This document shows, one piece after another, positions 1 to 7,350 of a DNA stretch of 38,734 bases. Numbering within the stretch: the first letter of the stretch is position 1; each line of letters opens with the position of its first letter. The position numbers and the translations under genes are program-made. Below the pieces are notes generated by a model. It was not told the origin of the DNA and did not search any database. It worked only from the letters and a program-made list of their open reading frames with translations. The stretch is from a virus, in IMG/VR virus record IMGVR_UViG_3300030385_001682, positions 1 to 38,734 of that record; one strand, 5' to 3'.

Positions 1-95
1 GTATCATAGGAACACATCTTCAATGATAGGTCATTAAGCCAATCAGATGGATAAAATTGAAAGGAAGGCAATTTGTCTTGTTTTTCCTTCTTCAT
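1..95 (-). CDS. Partial replication protein: N-terminal 31 codons, duplicate of the gene at 37896-38657
   Basis: The ATG at 95-93 opens a frame that runs off the left edge of the window. Its residues match the start of the full-length gene at 38657, with one conservative change (Glu4 here, Asp4 there) and one silent change at Pro16. It is not a second gene. It is the left end of the circular map re-reading the start of the same gene. The stop codon of the upstream gene (92-94) overlaps this start, as at the right end. Confidence 0.85.
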   Translation of the reverse strand, partial: MKKEKQDKLPSFQFYPSDWLNDLSLKMCSYD

Positions 96-172
96 AATGT
101 GAATTTATAGGTCTGTCTGGACAATATTTTGAGCAATTTTTTAAATCTGGCATCCCTTTTTTTCCTTTTGCC
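1..172. repeat. Left copy of imperfect 172-bp terminal direct repeat
   Basis: Bases 1-172 align without gaps to 38563-38734. I count six mismatches, at positions 48, 84, 131, 132, 140 and 143 of the repeat. The repeat covers the start of the replication protein gene and the end of the tandem helix-turn-helix gene, and both reading frames stay open in both copies. The likeliest meaning is that the sequence closes into a circle of about 38,562 bp and the two ends come from slightly different members of the phage population. A real terminal repeat is the alternative. Confidence 0.9.
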
Positions 173-475
173 ATTGATCACATTGGACAAAAACACAGGA
201 CTGAATTCCCTGTGTTTAAGGCAAAATGCCTTCATTGTCTTATGGTTCAAATACAACATCTTCCTGATCCGTTCCCTGTCATTTTTATCAATGACATCTG
301 GTCTGTGGTTTGGATCACAATTTTTGATGTAGAATTTAAGATCAGAAATATATGTCTTATCCAAAACCCTTTCATTGATCACATTGATCACCTTCTGATA
401 TTTCAATCCAGATGATTTGCAAAAATGCCTGACTGTGCCAAACTTCTTTTTGATCTGTTCTTTAAGAATTGTCAT
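92..475 (-). CDS. Small DNA-binding-like protein with two tandem helix-turn-helix-like repeats
   Basis: The protein has 127 residues and is strongly basic. It has two similar halves: a segment containing TVRHFCKSSG followed by VINVIN, then a segment containing TMKAFCLKH followed by LSNVING. The shared pattern T-x2-[HA]-F-C ... N-V-I-N resembles the recognition part of Cro/XRE-type helix-turn-helix domains, so I infer an internal duplication that makes a two-headed DNA-binding protein. I chose the ATG at 475, which overlaps the end of the annealase gene by 14 bases; an upstream ATG at 550 would overlap by 89. The last 26 codons reappear at 38654-38734 with Leu to His and Lys to Asn changes. 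Function is unknown. A regulator or replication accessory would fit its place between bet and the initiator gene. Confidence 0.75.
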   Translation of the reverse strand: MTILKEQIKKKFGTVRHFCKSSGLKYQKVINVINERVLDKTYISDLKFYIKNCDPNHRPDVIDKNDRERIRKMLYLNHKTMKAFCLKHREFSPVFLSNVINGKRKKRDARFKKLLKILSRQTYKFTL

Positions 476-1523
476 CTGAAAACAATTTATCTGGTGCAGG
501 TGGAATTGTTCCATTCTGATCTGCAAGTCTTTCCATGTGGTTCTGTGCATATGACAACACTGTCTTCCTGATTTCTGTTTCAGTGATGGTGATCACATCA
601 TCAATTGTCTTCTGTTCTTTGATGAATAGTTTTGCACCTGCCACACCTAATTCATCTGTTTTGATGAAATCCACATCCATGTTTTTGACACCTGTTTCTT
701 CATCAATGACATCCTGCACTTCCTGTGTGTTGAATTCATTTTCCAATGCCTTCTGCACTTCCAACTGTTTCCTTTTGATACTGAACAGGTCTTTGAATTC
801 CTTGCAGTCATGTAGGTCATCATATGTGTTCCACAGGTTGACCATTTCTGGTTTGATGGTTTTACATGCATTGATCTTATCTGCCATGTCATCAGGAATG
901 CATTCAGGATCATTGGTCTTCAATATACCCTTCACATTGCCTTCAGTCTTTACAGGTGCAACCTTTTTGACAACCTTTTTTGGTTGTTGTGGTTCTTGAT
1001 GGACATCCAATTCTTCTGATGTGTAAGGCATTCCACCCAATTCATCATTGAAACAAAGTCTGAAACCCTGTGCCATTGCCACCTTTTTGATCATGGTCAC
1101 AGGTTTTTCCTTCCAGATCATTGACTGCCTGACATACTCAACAAAATACACTTCATGCACAAATGCATGATCCCAATCCTTTCTGTGTATGGTGATCACT
1201 GCCTTCAAAGACTTGTCTGCAATCTTCCCTTCTGTTGTGACATGCCAACCAGAACACAATTTTGTTCTTTCTGCCCTTTTGATATAGGTTTCATATCCAA
1301 CCACAATGTTGAATTTATCCCTGAACTTGATTGCATATACTTCCCTTTTAAAAGGATTCAAATTGAATGCCTGACTTATTTCAATGAATCTTTTGACTTC
1401 ATCTTTTGACAAGTTTTCAATCAGGTTCATTGCTTTTAAATATTCAATGACCTTTTCTTGGTTTTCATCCAATCTTGGATCATTTGTCTTCACTAATTCT
1501 TGGTTCAAAATTTCTGCTTTCAT
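462..1523 (-). CDS. bet: Bet/RecT-family single-strand annealing protein
   Basis: The 353-residue protein carries the phage recombination protein Bet signature near the N-terminus: FNLNPFKREVYAIKF around residues 53-67, then IVVGYETYIKRAER around 73-86 and a following SGW. This family coats single-stranded DNA and anneals complementary strands during phage recombination and replication. Roughly the last 160 residues, after a Gln/Pro/Lys-rich linker near residue 180, go beyond the core domain and have no recognised fold. The leader reads GAAGAAATT before the ATG. The gene follows the 169-residue protein and overlaps the helix-turn-helix gene. No lambda-type exonuclease partner is visible next to it. 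The VRR-NUC nuclease at 35571-35927 is the only nuclease-like candidate outside the packaging motor. Confidence 0.88.
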   Translation of the reverse strand: MKAEILNQELVKTNDPRLDENQEKVIEYLKAMNLIENLSKDEVKRFIEISQAFNLNPFKREVYAIKFRDKFNIVVGYETYIKRAERTKLCSGWHVTTEGKIADKSLKAVITIHRKDWDHAFVHEVYFVEYVRQSMIWKEKPVTMIKKVAMAQGFRLCFNDELGGMPYTSEELDVHQEPQQPKKVVKKVAPVKTEGNVKGILKTNDPECIPDDMADKINACKTIKPEMVNLWNTYDDLHDCKEFKDLFSIKRKQLEVQKALENEFNTQEVQDVIDEETGVKNMDVDFIKTDELGVAGAKLFIKEQKTIDDVITITETEIRKTVLSYAQNHMERLADQNGTIPPAPDKLFSDDNS

Positions 1524-1535
1524 AATTTCTTCAAT

Positions 1536-2045
1536 TTATTGGTTTATAATGGTTTTTGAAATATCAGCATCCTTTGGAAATGTAACTTCCACAGATGTTG
1601 TTGATGTTTTAATTGGTGGAATAAGATCATAAATTTCACCTGTTTCTTCATTGATCATTGATCTTTTTCTTGTCACTGACCTTATGGTCTGTTCAATCTC
1701 TTTCATTTCTGCTTTAATCTTGGTCATCTTTTCATTCAACTGCACCCAAATGTCATTGTTTGAATAGTCATATTTGACACCTGTTTCTTTCTGTCTTAAT
1801 TTGACACCCTTGAAGATGCATTCAGTGTTTGGATATTTGTCCAATTCATCCAGAACTAATGTTCTCAATCCAACAGATGACTGTTTGAATATGTTCATAA
1901 TGAAATCACAATGGATCAACTGTGAAATGATGTCTTTGTCTTCTGCATCAGTGATGATGGTTCTGCTGAAATCAGCAATGGTTGATTTTGACAATTCAAA
2001 TGATGGTTCATTCAAGATTGCCATTATTTTGTTTTCTTGGTTCAT
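1536..2045 (-). CDS. Phage protein of unknown function upstream of the annealase
   Basis: The protein has 169 residues. It has a mixed N-terminal half, a probable coiled coil at about residues 105-135 (an MTKIKAEMKEIEQTIRSV-type heptad pattern), then MINEETGEI and a Ser/Thr-rich strand ending in VEVTFPKD. I recall similar proteins with an EETGEI turn followed by a conserved beta strand next to RecT/Bet genes in Bacteroidota phages, so a recombination accessory role is plausible but not shown. The gene is 12 bases upstream of bet. The leader is AAAAAAG directly before the ATG. Confidence 0.8.
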   Translation of the reverse strand: MNQENKIMAILNEPSFELSKSTIADFSRTIITDAEDKDIISQLIHCDFIMNIFKQSSVGLRTLVLDELDKYPNTECIFKGVKLRQKETGVKYDYSNNDIWVQLNEKMTKIKAEMKEIEQTIRSVTRKRSMINEETGEIYDLIPPIKTSTTSVEVTFPKDADISKTIINQ

Positions 2046-2068
2046 CTTTTTTAAATTTAGGTTAATAA

Positions 2069-2368
2069 TTATCTTTTTCTGTTTTTATAGTCTTCAATTC
2101 CTTTGTTCCATTCCTTATGCCTGTGCAGACATTCCAAACCACAATATTCTGCATCATGGTTCAGCATTTCTGGTGTCATTATCACATGGCATGATGGATT
2201 CATGCATTCCTGCCTTTCAACCAACATTGCCTTTGGCATCACATCTTCTGGTATGGTGATGTTTTTGCCATATGCCATCACTTCCAGAGAATCTGCAATC
2301 CTTCTGATCTGGATTGTTAAGGTGTCCAATTTGTCCTGCATTTCTGTTATTGTTTCTTCAATATTCAT
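2069..2368 (-). CDS. Small protein with N-terminal coiled coil and a zinc-finger-like Cys4 motif
   Basis: The protein has 99 residues. Residues 1-30 form a likely coiled coil. Cys55 and Cys60 (CMNPSC) and Cys76 and Cys80 (CGLEC) are spaced like a treble-clef or FCS-type zinc knuckle. The C-terminus is basic. The start overlaps the stop of the upstream gene in an ATGA junction, which points to translational coupling. A nucleic-acid or protein-binding adaptor is the likeliest role, but I do not recognise the family. Confidence 0.8.
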   Translation of the reverse strand: MNIEETITEMQDKLDTLTIQIRRIADSLEVMAYGKNITIPEDVMPKAMLVERQECMNPSCHVIMTPEMLNHDAEYCGLECLHRHKEWNKGIEDYKNRKR

Positions 2369-2694
2369 GCTTTTAATTTTTTGCTTTTATTAAAAAACTT
2401 CAACTTTTCATGCACATCATTGGCATGATTGATCTTGGTGATTATGGTCTTTGTCAATGTCTGACCAATCAAAGTCAAATCCTTCAGGTGTTTGTCCAGA
2501 TGGAACATGATGTAATTTAATGGATATAAATGAATGTTTCCTGCACTGTTTTTATTCATCCATTTTGATCTGTGAATGAACAGTCTGCAATGCTTATTGA
2601 TAAAATGTTCCAAATACTGTTTTTCCTGATCATTAAGAAAGGTCAGTAATGAATCCATTTTCAGGTCTTCAGATATTTCCATATATTTGTTCAT
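2365..2694 (-). CDS. Hypothetical protein, 109 residues
   Basis: The protein is mostly helical and lysine-rich, with a KKLKA C-terminus and no recognised domain. I chose the ATG at 2694 because its leader, AAAAGATGATTATG, matches the leader of the gene at 3398 and ends in the same ATTATG found before several other early genes. An in-frame ATG at 2733 would add 13 residues and overlap the upstream stop in an ATGA junction, so it remains possible. The downstream junction is ATGA. Confidence 0.75.
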   Translation of the reverse strand: MNKYMEISEDLKMDSLLTFLNDQEKQYLEHFINKHCRLFIHRSKWMNKNSAGNIHLYPLNYIMFHLDKHLKDLTLIGQTLTKTIITKINHANDVHEKLKFFNKSKKLKA

Positions 2695-2729
2695 AATCAT
2701 CTTTTTAGGAAGGTCAGTGACTGTGTGAA

Positions 2730-3035
2730 TCATTGACCTTCTTTTTTTGTGAACCTGTCCTGAATGTCTTTAAAGAAGGAATTGATGGATGTTTCCATGT
2801 GTTCCAACCTGTCCTTTTTACCTTCAAAGACTTCAATTTTCCTTTTCAGTGTTTTTGTGGTCTTATGATCAGAATTGATGATGTTCCAACACTTCATCAT
2901 AATAACATCTTTATACATGTTCATTCTGATTTCAAGCCATGCACCACCAATCTGTCTGTCTTCTTTTTCATTCAGGTAATGATCAACCTTCTTTTTTATC
3001 TGTTCTTTAAATATGTGATTGTAGTCAAAAGTCAT
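2730..3035 (-). CDS. Hypothetical charged helical protein, 101 residues
   Basis: The protein is lysine- and glutamate-rich, with helical periodicity throughout and a probable coiled coil in its second half (about residues 60-95). There are no cysteine clusters, membrane segments or catalytic motifs. The start follows an AAAAAAGAAGATT leader of the type shared by neighbouring early genes. It lies in a run of closely packed small genes leading to bet. Confidence 0.75.
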   Translation of the reverse strand: MTFDYNHIFKEQIKKKVDHYLNEKEDRQIGGAWLEIRMNMYKDVIMMKCWNIINSDHKTTKTLKRKIEVFEGKKDRLEHMETSINSFFKDIQDRFTKKEGQ

Positions 3036-3047
3036 AATCTTCTTTTT

Positions 3048-3398
3048 TTATCCATATATTTTCAATTCAGGTCTTCCATCATGTTCACCTTTATCAAGTA
3101 AATTATATAAGTCTTTTAAATCAATTGCAGGTGTATGATATTTCCAATTTCCTTCATCTGGTGTTATAACCATCCAACAATAGTGATGTCCATCTGTGTC
3201 CAATATGTCAATGGTTGCATTGATTAATGGAAGATAAAATGTGCATCCAAATGATGTTGTGTCTTCAGGATAATATGCATCAGTGACTTTTTTGACCAAT
3301 CCCTTTTCTTCATAACCTTTGACAATAAGCCAATATGTGAATGCAGGTGCATCAATGTCATTGATTGTTTTTTCTGATAATCCAAATTTGTCTTTCAT
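3048..3398 (-). CDS. Hypothetical protein, 116 residues
   Basis: The protein begins MKDKFGLSEK. It has aromatic-rich beta-type segments (FTYWLIVKGYEEKG, then FGCTFYLPL) and later a GHHYCWMV segment. I do not recognise the family. The start at 3398 fits the AAAAGATGATTATG leader. A longer frame opening at 3452 would begin inside the terminator hairpin at 3423-3461, so I reject it. The gene is the first after that terminator. Confidence 0.75.
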   Translation of the reverse strand: MKDKFGLSEKTINDIDAPAFTYWLIVKGYEEKGLVKKVTDAYYPEDTTSFGCTFYLPLINATIDILDTDGHHYCWMVITPDEGNWKYHTPAIDLKDLYNLLDKGEHDGRPELKIYG

Positions 3399-3422
3399 AA
3401 TCATCTTTTTTTTGTGTCTTTT

Positions 3423-3461
3423 AAAAAAAGGAAGGACACCAGAACAAACCAATGCCCTTCC
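3423..3461 (-). terminator. Rho-independent terminator hairpin between 3708 and 3398 genes
   Basis: On the minus strand GGAAGGGCA pairs with TGTCCTTCC. This gives nine base pairs with one G-T wobble and a 14-base loop, and a run of seven T follows. It is the clearest stem plus U-tract in the early region. It sits between two genes read in the same direction, so expression of the downstream gene needs read-through or its own promoter. Confidence 0.8.
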
Positions 3462-3477
3462 ACCAAAAAAGACAAGT

Positions 3478-3708
3478 CTATATTTTTTTAATGTCTTTTA
3501 CATGCACAATGCTTTCTTCACCAATGAACCCATTGATGAATTGTGTGACATATGCACCACCTTCAGGTCTTTGATGCCATATCTTTTCACCATCTGGTGT
3601 GACATCCTTGACCAAATATTTTGTCCTTGAACCTTCAACTTTTTGAAGGATTTCATAAATGCAATCATCTGTGATGCCTTGCACCTTTTGTCCTGTTTCA
3701 TAAATCAT
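3478..3708 (-). CDS. Hypothetical small protein, 76 residues
   Basis: The protein is short and beta-rich. The segments YETGQKVQGI and KYLVKDVTPDG look like a small barrel of the kind found in phage-encoded SH3/KOW-like proteins, but no family can be assigned. The start ATG follows AAGAAGAAATT. About 30 bases upstream lies a TATATTTG box, so this gene probably starts its own transcript. A strong terminator follows it. Confidence 0.75.
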   Translation of the reverse strand: MIYETGQKVQGITDDCIYEILQKVEGSRTKYLVKDVTPDGEKIWHQRPEGGAYVTQFINGFIGEESIVHVKDIKKI

Positions 3709-3738
3709 AATTTCTTCTTTTTTGGTTTAAATAATATT

Positions 3739-3746
3739 CAAATATA
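3739..3746 (-). promoter_or_regulatory. Bacteroidota-type -7 promoter box (TATATTTG)
   Basis: The minus strand reads TATATTTG, an exact match to the Bacteroidota -7 consensus TAnnTTTG. It is 30 bases before the ATG at 3708. A TTG at the usual -33 distance is not evident. The same octamer precedes the genes at 16977 and 33764. Confidence 0.5.
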
Positions 3747-3754
3747 TAACTAAA

Positions 3755-3793
3755 TGCATAAATAACCATTATTTCTTTTCAACTATTTATGCA
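3755..3793 (-). repeat. 10-bp perfect inverted repeat at a gene end
   Basis: TGCATAAATA (3755-3764) is the exact inverse of TATTTATGCA (3784-3793), with a 19-base spacer. It overlaps the stop codon of the gene at 3787-4398 and lies just upstream of the TATATTTG box. No U-tract follows, so it may be an operator or an RNA-end hairpin rather than a classical terminator. Confidence 0.6.
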
Positions 3794-4398
3794 CATTCTG
3801 TTTCACTGTCAACACAATATTCTTTTGATTCTTGATCCTGCATCCACCAGATGTGTTTGAATTTTGGTTTCAACATCCATTTTCCATGTGCTGATGACCT
3901 TTTTCCATACAGATATTTGATCCACTGCCTTAATTCCTGCATTTCTTCCAACCTGTCCTTGAACAGTTTTACACCATCTTCTGCCATCTGTAAAAACATT
4001 TTTCTTTCTTCAACATCATCCACAGTGTAGTAATTAGTGCCATATAAAATTTTATGTGCTTTTAAATGTTGGATCACTTCTTTGTGATTTTCTTTTGCCT
4101 TCTTATAAGCATAATCAAACCAAAGGATATAATAATCAACACCTGTGATCAAGTCATTTAAAGGAATGGCAGATGATTTGTCTTTTACATTCCTTCTGAC
4201 AAACCAATTGACCAACTTTGGTCTGAAATTGATATCCTTATTCCATTTGTGTTTCATTTGTGAAACCATTTTTGGATTCTTTTTTGACCACCTGTCATTG
4301 AAATATGTTGGTTGACATGCTTTCATGTGTTCATACCTTTGTTGCAACAGGACTGCACTGTGCCTGTCCAATTCTATAATAATATCTTTTATTCTCAT
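3787..4398 (-). CDS. Hypothetical protein, 203 residues
   Basis: The protein is basic and helical and rich in Trp, Tyr and Lys. It includes WNKDINFRPKLVNWFVRR near residues 52-70 and a Trp-rich C-terminal stretch around HIWWMQDQ. I recognise no catalytic motif. The start follows AAAAAGTAAGATT. The gene is flanked by inverted repeats on both sides (4478-4527 upstream, 3755-3793 downstream), so it may be a separate transcription unit. Confidence 0.75.
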   Translation of the reverse strand: MRIKDIIIELDRHSAVLLQQRYEHMKACQPTYFNDRWSKKNPKMVSQMKHKWNKDINFRPKLVNWFVRRNVKDKSSAIPLNDLITGVDYYILWFDYAYKKAKENHKEVIQHLKAHKILYGTNYYTVDDVEERKMFLQMAEDGVKLFKDRLEEMQELRQWIKYLYGKRSSAHGKWMLKPKFKHIWWMQDQESKEYCVDSETECA

Positions 4399-4477
4399 AA
4401 TCTTACTTTTTTAACTGTTTACAAATATGCTCTGTATGGCATTATCTTTTGGCTTTGATGGTCTTTGTCACCACCTT

Positions 4478-4527
4478 GTAGAAATGCCCTAAAACCCCTT
4501 TAAAATGGTCTTCATTGGCATTTCTAC
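4478..4527 (-). repeat. 11-bp perfect inverted repeat in a 141-bp intergenic gap
   Basis: GTAGAAATGCC (4478-4488) is the exact inverse of GGCATTTCTAC (4517-4527), with a 28-base spacer. It lies just downstream of the 413-residue protein gene and about 80 bases upstream of the next start. There is no T-tract after the stem on the minus strand. Possible roles are an RNA processing or stability hairpin, a protein-binding site or a small structured RNA. Confidence 0.6.
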
Positions 4528-4539
4528 CCCTTTTATCAA

Positions 4540-5781
4540 TCATACTTTTATTCCTTTAAAACAGATTGAATGATTCTGATCAGCACTGTGGGTGACTTCT
4601 TCTGGAATTAGAATTCCTTCCTTTTCACATACTTCCTTGAAGGTTGAAAATTCCCTGTACAACCCACCACCAGATTTCAACATCCTTGCATGAACATTTC
4701 CATTGAAGGATTCAGGTCTGGCAATCATAAAGTGAAGGACACAAGATTTCATTGCATCTTCAATGGTTGCATAATTACCCAGATGACATTCCCAAAGGTT
4801 TGAAGAATTGTGATCTTTGGTAATGACAAAACCATCACTGTTCCAACTGTTCTTGATTGTATAATCAAGGAAACCCCATGAAACCCTTTCTTTGTCATAT
4901 TTCATGTCACACATGGCTTTCTGCAATTCATCAAGATACCTATAATTTTCTTTATACATGCTTTTTGATATGACCTGCAATGCATCAAATTTGCCCTTAC
5001 CTGTGATAAAACTTTTATTCACTGCCTTCTGTTGCCAATCATTCAATTCATCCATTGGCATATCATACATTGACATGGACAGGATGTTCTTTTCTTTGAT
5101 CACATTGTCATCTGTGGTTTGAAACCAAATTATAAGATTGTTTTTTTCTGCACTTCCTTGTCTTGCAACTTCTTGTGCATTTGTACTTTCCAAAATATAA
5201 TTTAAGGTTTCTTCTTCACCATTAAGGTAATATGTACCCTGACCTTTCAACCATTCACATTTGGCATCCCTGCATTCTGCAAGTGTTCTTTTGACACAGG
5301 AAAACAGGTTTCCATTGGTGTGTCTGTAATCATATGCAATCATTTTTTTTCTTTTACTTCCATGTCCTGCATAAAATCCTTCATACTGTTCACTTCCTGA
5401 TTCTATGGTTGTGCTAATTCCATTTGCAGTCATTTTTGATTCACCACTTTTTGTGATCTTGATGTCTTCATCAACTTCAGGAAGGTGCTTTGTCTTTAAT
5501 GAAGGAAATGCACCCTTTACCTTTGTCATGGTCATTTTGCCATCTGCAACAACAACATCTGCAATCTTGGTTGCACCTTTTAACAGTCTGCCAAAGAAAT
5601 CATCTTTAAGCCATTTTTTAATGATGTCTTTTTCTTCCTGTTGTCCTTCAGGTGATTCAAATCCATGTGTTGCATTCACATAATCATTTAAATAATGTTC
5701 CATTGATCTTCTGATCATTGCCATTTCATGCACAGTGTATTCTGCTTTGAACATCTGCACCTTTTTGTTTTCTTTTTTCAT
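4540..5781 (-). CDS. Large early protein of unknown function, 413 residues
   Basis: This is the largest of the early-region genes with no assigned function. The N-terminal half has a segment reading MFKAEYTVHEMAMIRRS and a basic KKWLKDDFFGRLLKGATK stretch. The middle contains a KNNLIIWFQTTDDN strand. The C-terminal part contains GFLDYTIKNSWNSDGFV and an HARMLKSGGGLYREFSTF segment. I do not recognise the family. The start is set at 5781, directly after the conserved leader with its AAGAAAAG end. The frame stays open upstream to 5883, but those 34 codons would translate the terminator hairpin and leader, so I exclude them. Confidence 0.78.
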   Translation of the reverse strand: MKKENKKVQMFKAEYTVHEMAMIRRSMEHYLNDYVNATHGFESPEGQQEEKDIIKKWLKDDFFGRLLKGATKIADVVVADGKMTMTKVKGAFPSLKTKHLPEVDEDIKITKSGESKMTANGISTTIESGSEQYEGFYAGHGSKRKKMIAYDYRHTNGNLFSCVKRTLAECRDAKCEWLKGQGTYYLNGEEETLNYILESTNAQEVARQGSAEKNNLIIWFQTTDDNVIKEKNILSMSMYDMPMDELNDWQQKAVNKSFITGKGKFDALQVISKSMYKENYRYLDELQKAMCDMKYDKERVSWGFLDYTIKNSWNSDGFVITKDHNSSNLWECHLGNYATIEDAMKSCVLHFMIARPESFNGNVHARMLKSGGGLYREFSTFKEVCEKEGILIPEEVTHSADQNHSICFKGIKV

Positions 5782-5850
5782 CTTTTCTTGGTTTAAATTA
5801 AAAAATCTTTTATCTACCCAAAAAAGGACATCCGTTTCTGGTATGTCCTT
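5782..5850 (-). terminator. Terminator-leader module A
   Basis: AAGGACAT pairs with ATGTCCTT (8 bp, 11-base loop ACCAGAAACGG). A TTTTTT tract and then GGGTAGATA begin a conserved leader that runs to AAGAAAAG before the ATG at 5781. Modules B and C carry the same hairpin, loop included. The U-tract ends in TTG, and about 18 bases later comes TAATTTAA, which loosely fits a Bacteroidota promoter (TTG, spacer, TAnnTTTG). The module may therefore end one transcript and start the next. Confidence 0.75.
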
Positions 5851-5869
5851 GTTTTGGTTCAGGTTGATT

Positions 5870-6178
5870 TTAATAATCATCATTCAATCGTTCACCATAT
5901 CCATGTGTTTCAATTGTTGGATATGCATCCCTTCTGTATCTGTATTTGTCATCATCATTATAACATTTGCCACAGTAATGCCCTGTTTCAATGCCATGAA
6001 AATCATATCTTAATTGAACATCATCAACATATTCCAAACAACCCCTGCATCCGATCATTTTATAGATCATACAGTCTTCCCTGTTCCAATCATTGTATTC
6101 AAGGATGTTTTGGATATCATATTGCCCTTCACATTCTTCCTGTTCATTGGTCTTTTCGTGTTTAATTACATATTTCAT
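5870..6178 (-). CDS. Small zinc-ribbon-like protein, 102 residues
   Basis: Cys44 and Cys47 (CRGC) and Cys69 and Cys72 (CGKC) form a zinc-ribbon pattern with a 21-residue spacer. A tyrosine- and charge-rich tail follows, containing YPTIETHGYGERL. A Cys pair followed by a Tyr/His/Gly tail also occurs in other small phage proteins, but I know no function. The gene overlaps the end of the upstream gene by 17 bases. Its leader, AATTAAATACCGAAAGGCAA, resembles that of the gene at 8221. Confidence 0.78.
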   Translation of the reverse strand: MKYVIKHEKTNEQEECEGQYDIQNILEYNDWNREDCMIYKMIGCRGCLEYVDDVQLRYDFHGIETGHYCGKCYNDDDKYRYRRDAYPTIETHGYGERLNDDY

Positions 6179-7061
6179 TGTCTTGCCTTTCGGTATTTAA
6201 TTGGTTAATAATAATTACTCTGTTTAATCTGGTGTATTTTTTACCCATTCTTTCTTCATGTTTGACCACTGTTCCCTTGATCATATAGTTTTCACCTTTT
6301 TCCATGTCTGCCTTGCACCAAAAATGGAACAGGTTGTCATCCTGATCCTTCAGGAAATAGTGATAGGTTATTATATCAGAATAGACTTCCTTCCAATTTG
6401 ATGATTCTTCTTTTCTGTAAACCTGAAGATCAAAATCATCCCTTTTTTTCAATTCACCACAATATTCTGATGTGCATTCTTCCCTGTTCTTATCACTGAT
6501 CATCTGGAAATGTGCATCCTTCAGGTCATTGGCAATTTCTTTCAATGCCAAGTTTTTTGGTTTTGCAGGAACATGGGCATCTTTTCTGTGTGAATAATAT
6601 CCACCAACTTCAAAGGTCTTTGCAAACCATATGACATATTGTGGATCATTTTCAAAGACTTCCTGTAAGGTCTGCCCTTTGTATTTGCCAAAGGTCAGAA
6701 AAGGAACACCATCACAGGTGAATCCTTTTTTTGGTCTGTAAGTCTGTGCATCTTCCAATTCAACAGGCATTCCAGAACCATTGCAAATCTTTTTGACTGC
6801 ATCAACAATGTTCATTGACAGGTTTCCACAATACACAGGATTTTTCACCAATGGGTGAAATTTAACTTTGTGCCTGTATAAAGTGAAGAAGACCTGTTGT
6901 CTTCCTGTTGGACTGACCACATAACAACCAAACTGTTTTCTGGTTTTGTGATCAGGATCAACCTTCTGGTTGTGGTCTTCAACAATCTTATATGCCTGAT
7001 CAATCTGTTCATCAGTACAATCAGTGAATAATTTCTTTACTCTTTCAAATGTGTTTTTCAT
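6162..7061 (-). CDS. Protein with exonuclease X C-terminal-like FGKYKG domain
   Basis: The protein has 299 residues. Around residues 120-150 it has VPFLTFGKYKGQ followed by DPQYVIWFAK. This matches the short FGKYKG ... DPxYxxW domain (DUF3820 / putative exonuclease X C-terminal type) that is often linked to DNA-processing enzymes. The N-terminal 100 residues are basic, with CYVVSPTGRQQVFF. The C-terminal 60 residues contain MIKGTVVKHEERMGKKYT, a possible OB-like strand set. No catalytic nuclease residues are evident, so a DNA-binding accessory role is more likely than an enzyme. Both junctions with neighbours overlap: 4 bases upstream and 17 downstream. Confidence 0.78.
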   Translation of the reverse strand: MKNTFERVKKLFTDCTDEQIDQAYKIVEDHNQKVDPDHKTRKQFGCYVVSPTGRQQVFFTLYRHKVKFHPLVKNPVYCGNLSMNIVDAVKKICNGSGMPVELEDAQTYRPKKGFTCDGVPFLTFGKYKGQTLQEVFENDPQYVIWFAKTFEVGGYYSHRKDAHVPAKPKNLALKEIANDLKDAHFQMISDKNREECTSEYCGELKKRDDFDLQVYRKEESSNWKEVYSDIITYHYFLKDQDDNLFHFWCKADMEKGENYMIKGTVVKHEERMGKKYTRLNRVIIINQLNTERQDNEICN

Positions 7062-7261
7062 CTTTTCTGGTTTTTTGGTGCTTTCTGAAACTTAATAATT
7101 TTTAAATTCAATTCTTGTGCAACATAATTAATGTGTTTCTGTGTAGTCACTGACCACCACCCCAATTCATGCAATTCCTGTCCTTTGATGGTTGCAACAT
7201 GAGTAATATAACTGATCACTTTGTTGCCTTCCACCCTTAAATTTTTTTTATGTTTTATCAT
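7058..7261 (-). CDS. Small conserved phage/plasmid-type protein, 67 residues
   Basis: The protein contains VISYITHVATIKG, then LGWWSVTTQKHINYVAQEL. This pattern of a Ser-Tyr-x-Thr-His strand followed by a Trp-Ser-x-Thr-Thr helix is familiar from short proteins of phages and plasmids, where function is unknown. The start directly follows module B and the stop overlaps the next start in an ATGA junction. The gene is thus the first of a three-gene unit with those at 7061 and 6178. Confidence 0.78.
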   Translation of the reverse strand: MIKHKKNLRVEGNKVISYITHVATIKGQELHELGWWSVTTQKHINYVAQELNLKIIKFQKAPKNQKR

Positions 7262-7330
7262 CTTTTCTGGTTTTAAATTAAAAAATCTTCTATCTACCTA
7301 AAAAAGGACATCCGTTTCTGGTATGTCCTT
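7262..7330 (-). terminator. Terminator-leader module B
   Basis: The hairpin and 11-base loop are identical to module A (arms 7304-7311 and 7323-7330), and the leader to the ATG at 7261 is nearly identical. One base differs just after the U-tract, giving TTA where A and C have TTG. That weakens the proposed -33 TTG in this copy. Confidence 0.75.
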
Positions 7331-7350
7331 GTTTTGGTGATGGTCAGGTT

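Noticed and set aside
3399-3452. N-terminal extension of the protein at 3048-3398 from an ATG at 3452
   Set aside because: The ATG lies inside the terminator stem-loop, and the downstream ATG fits the shared leader.
4478-4527. Classical rho-independent terminator
   Set aside because: The stem is perfect but no U-tract follows it on the transcribed strand, so I list it only as an inverted repeat.
5782-5883. 34-codon N-terminal extension of the early protein at 4540-5781
   Set aside because: It would translate the terminator hairpin and conserved leader, which are noncoding at the other copies.
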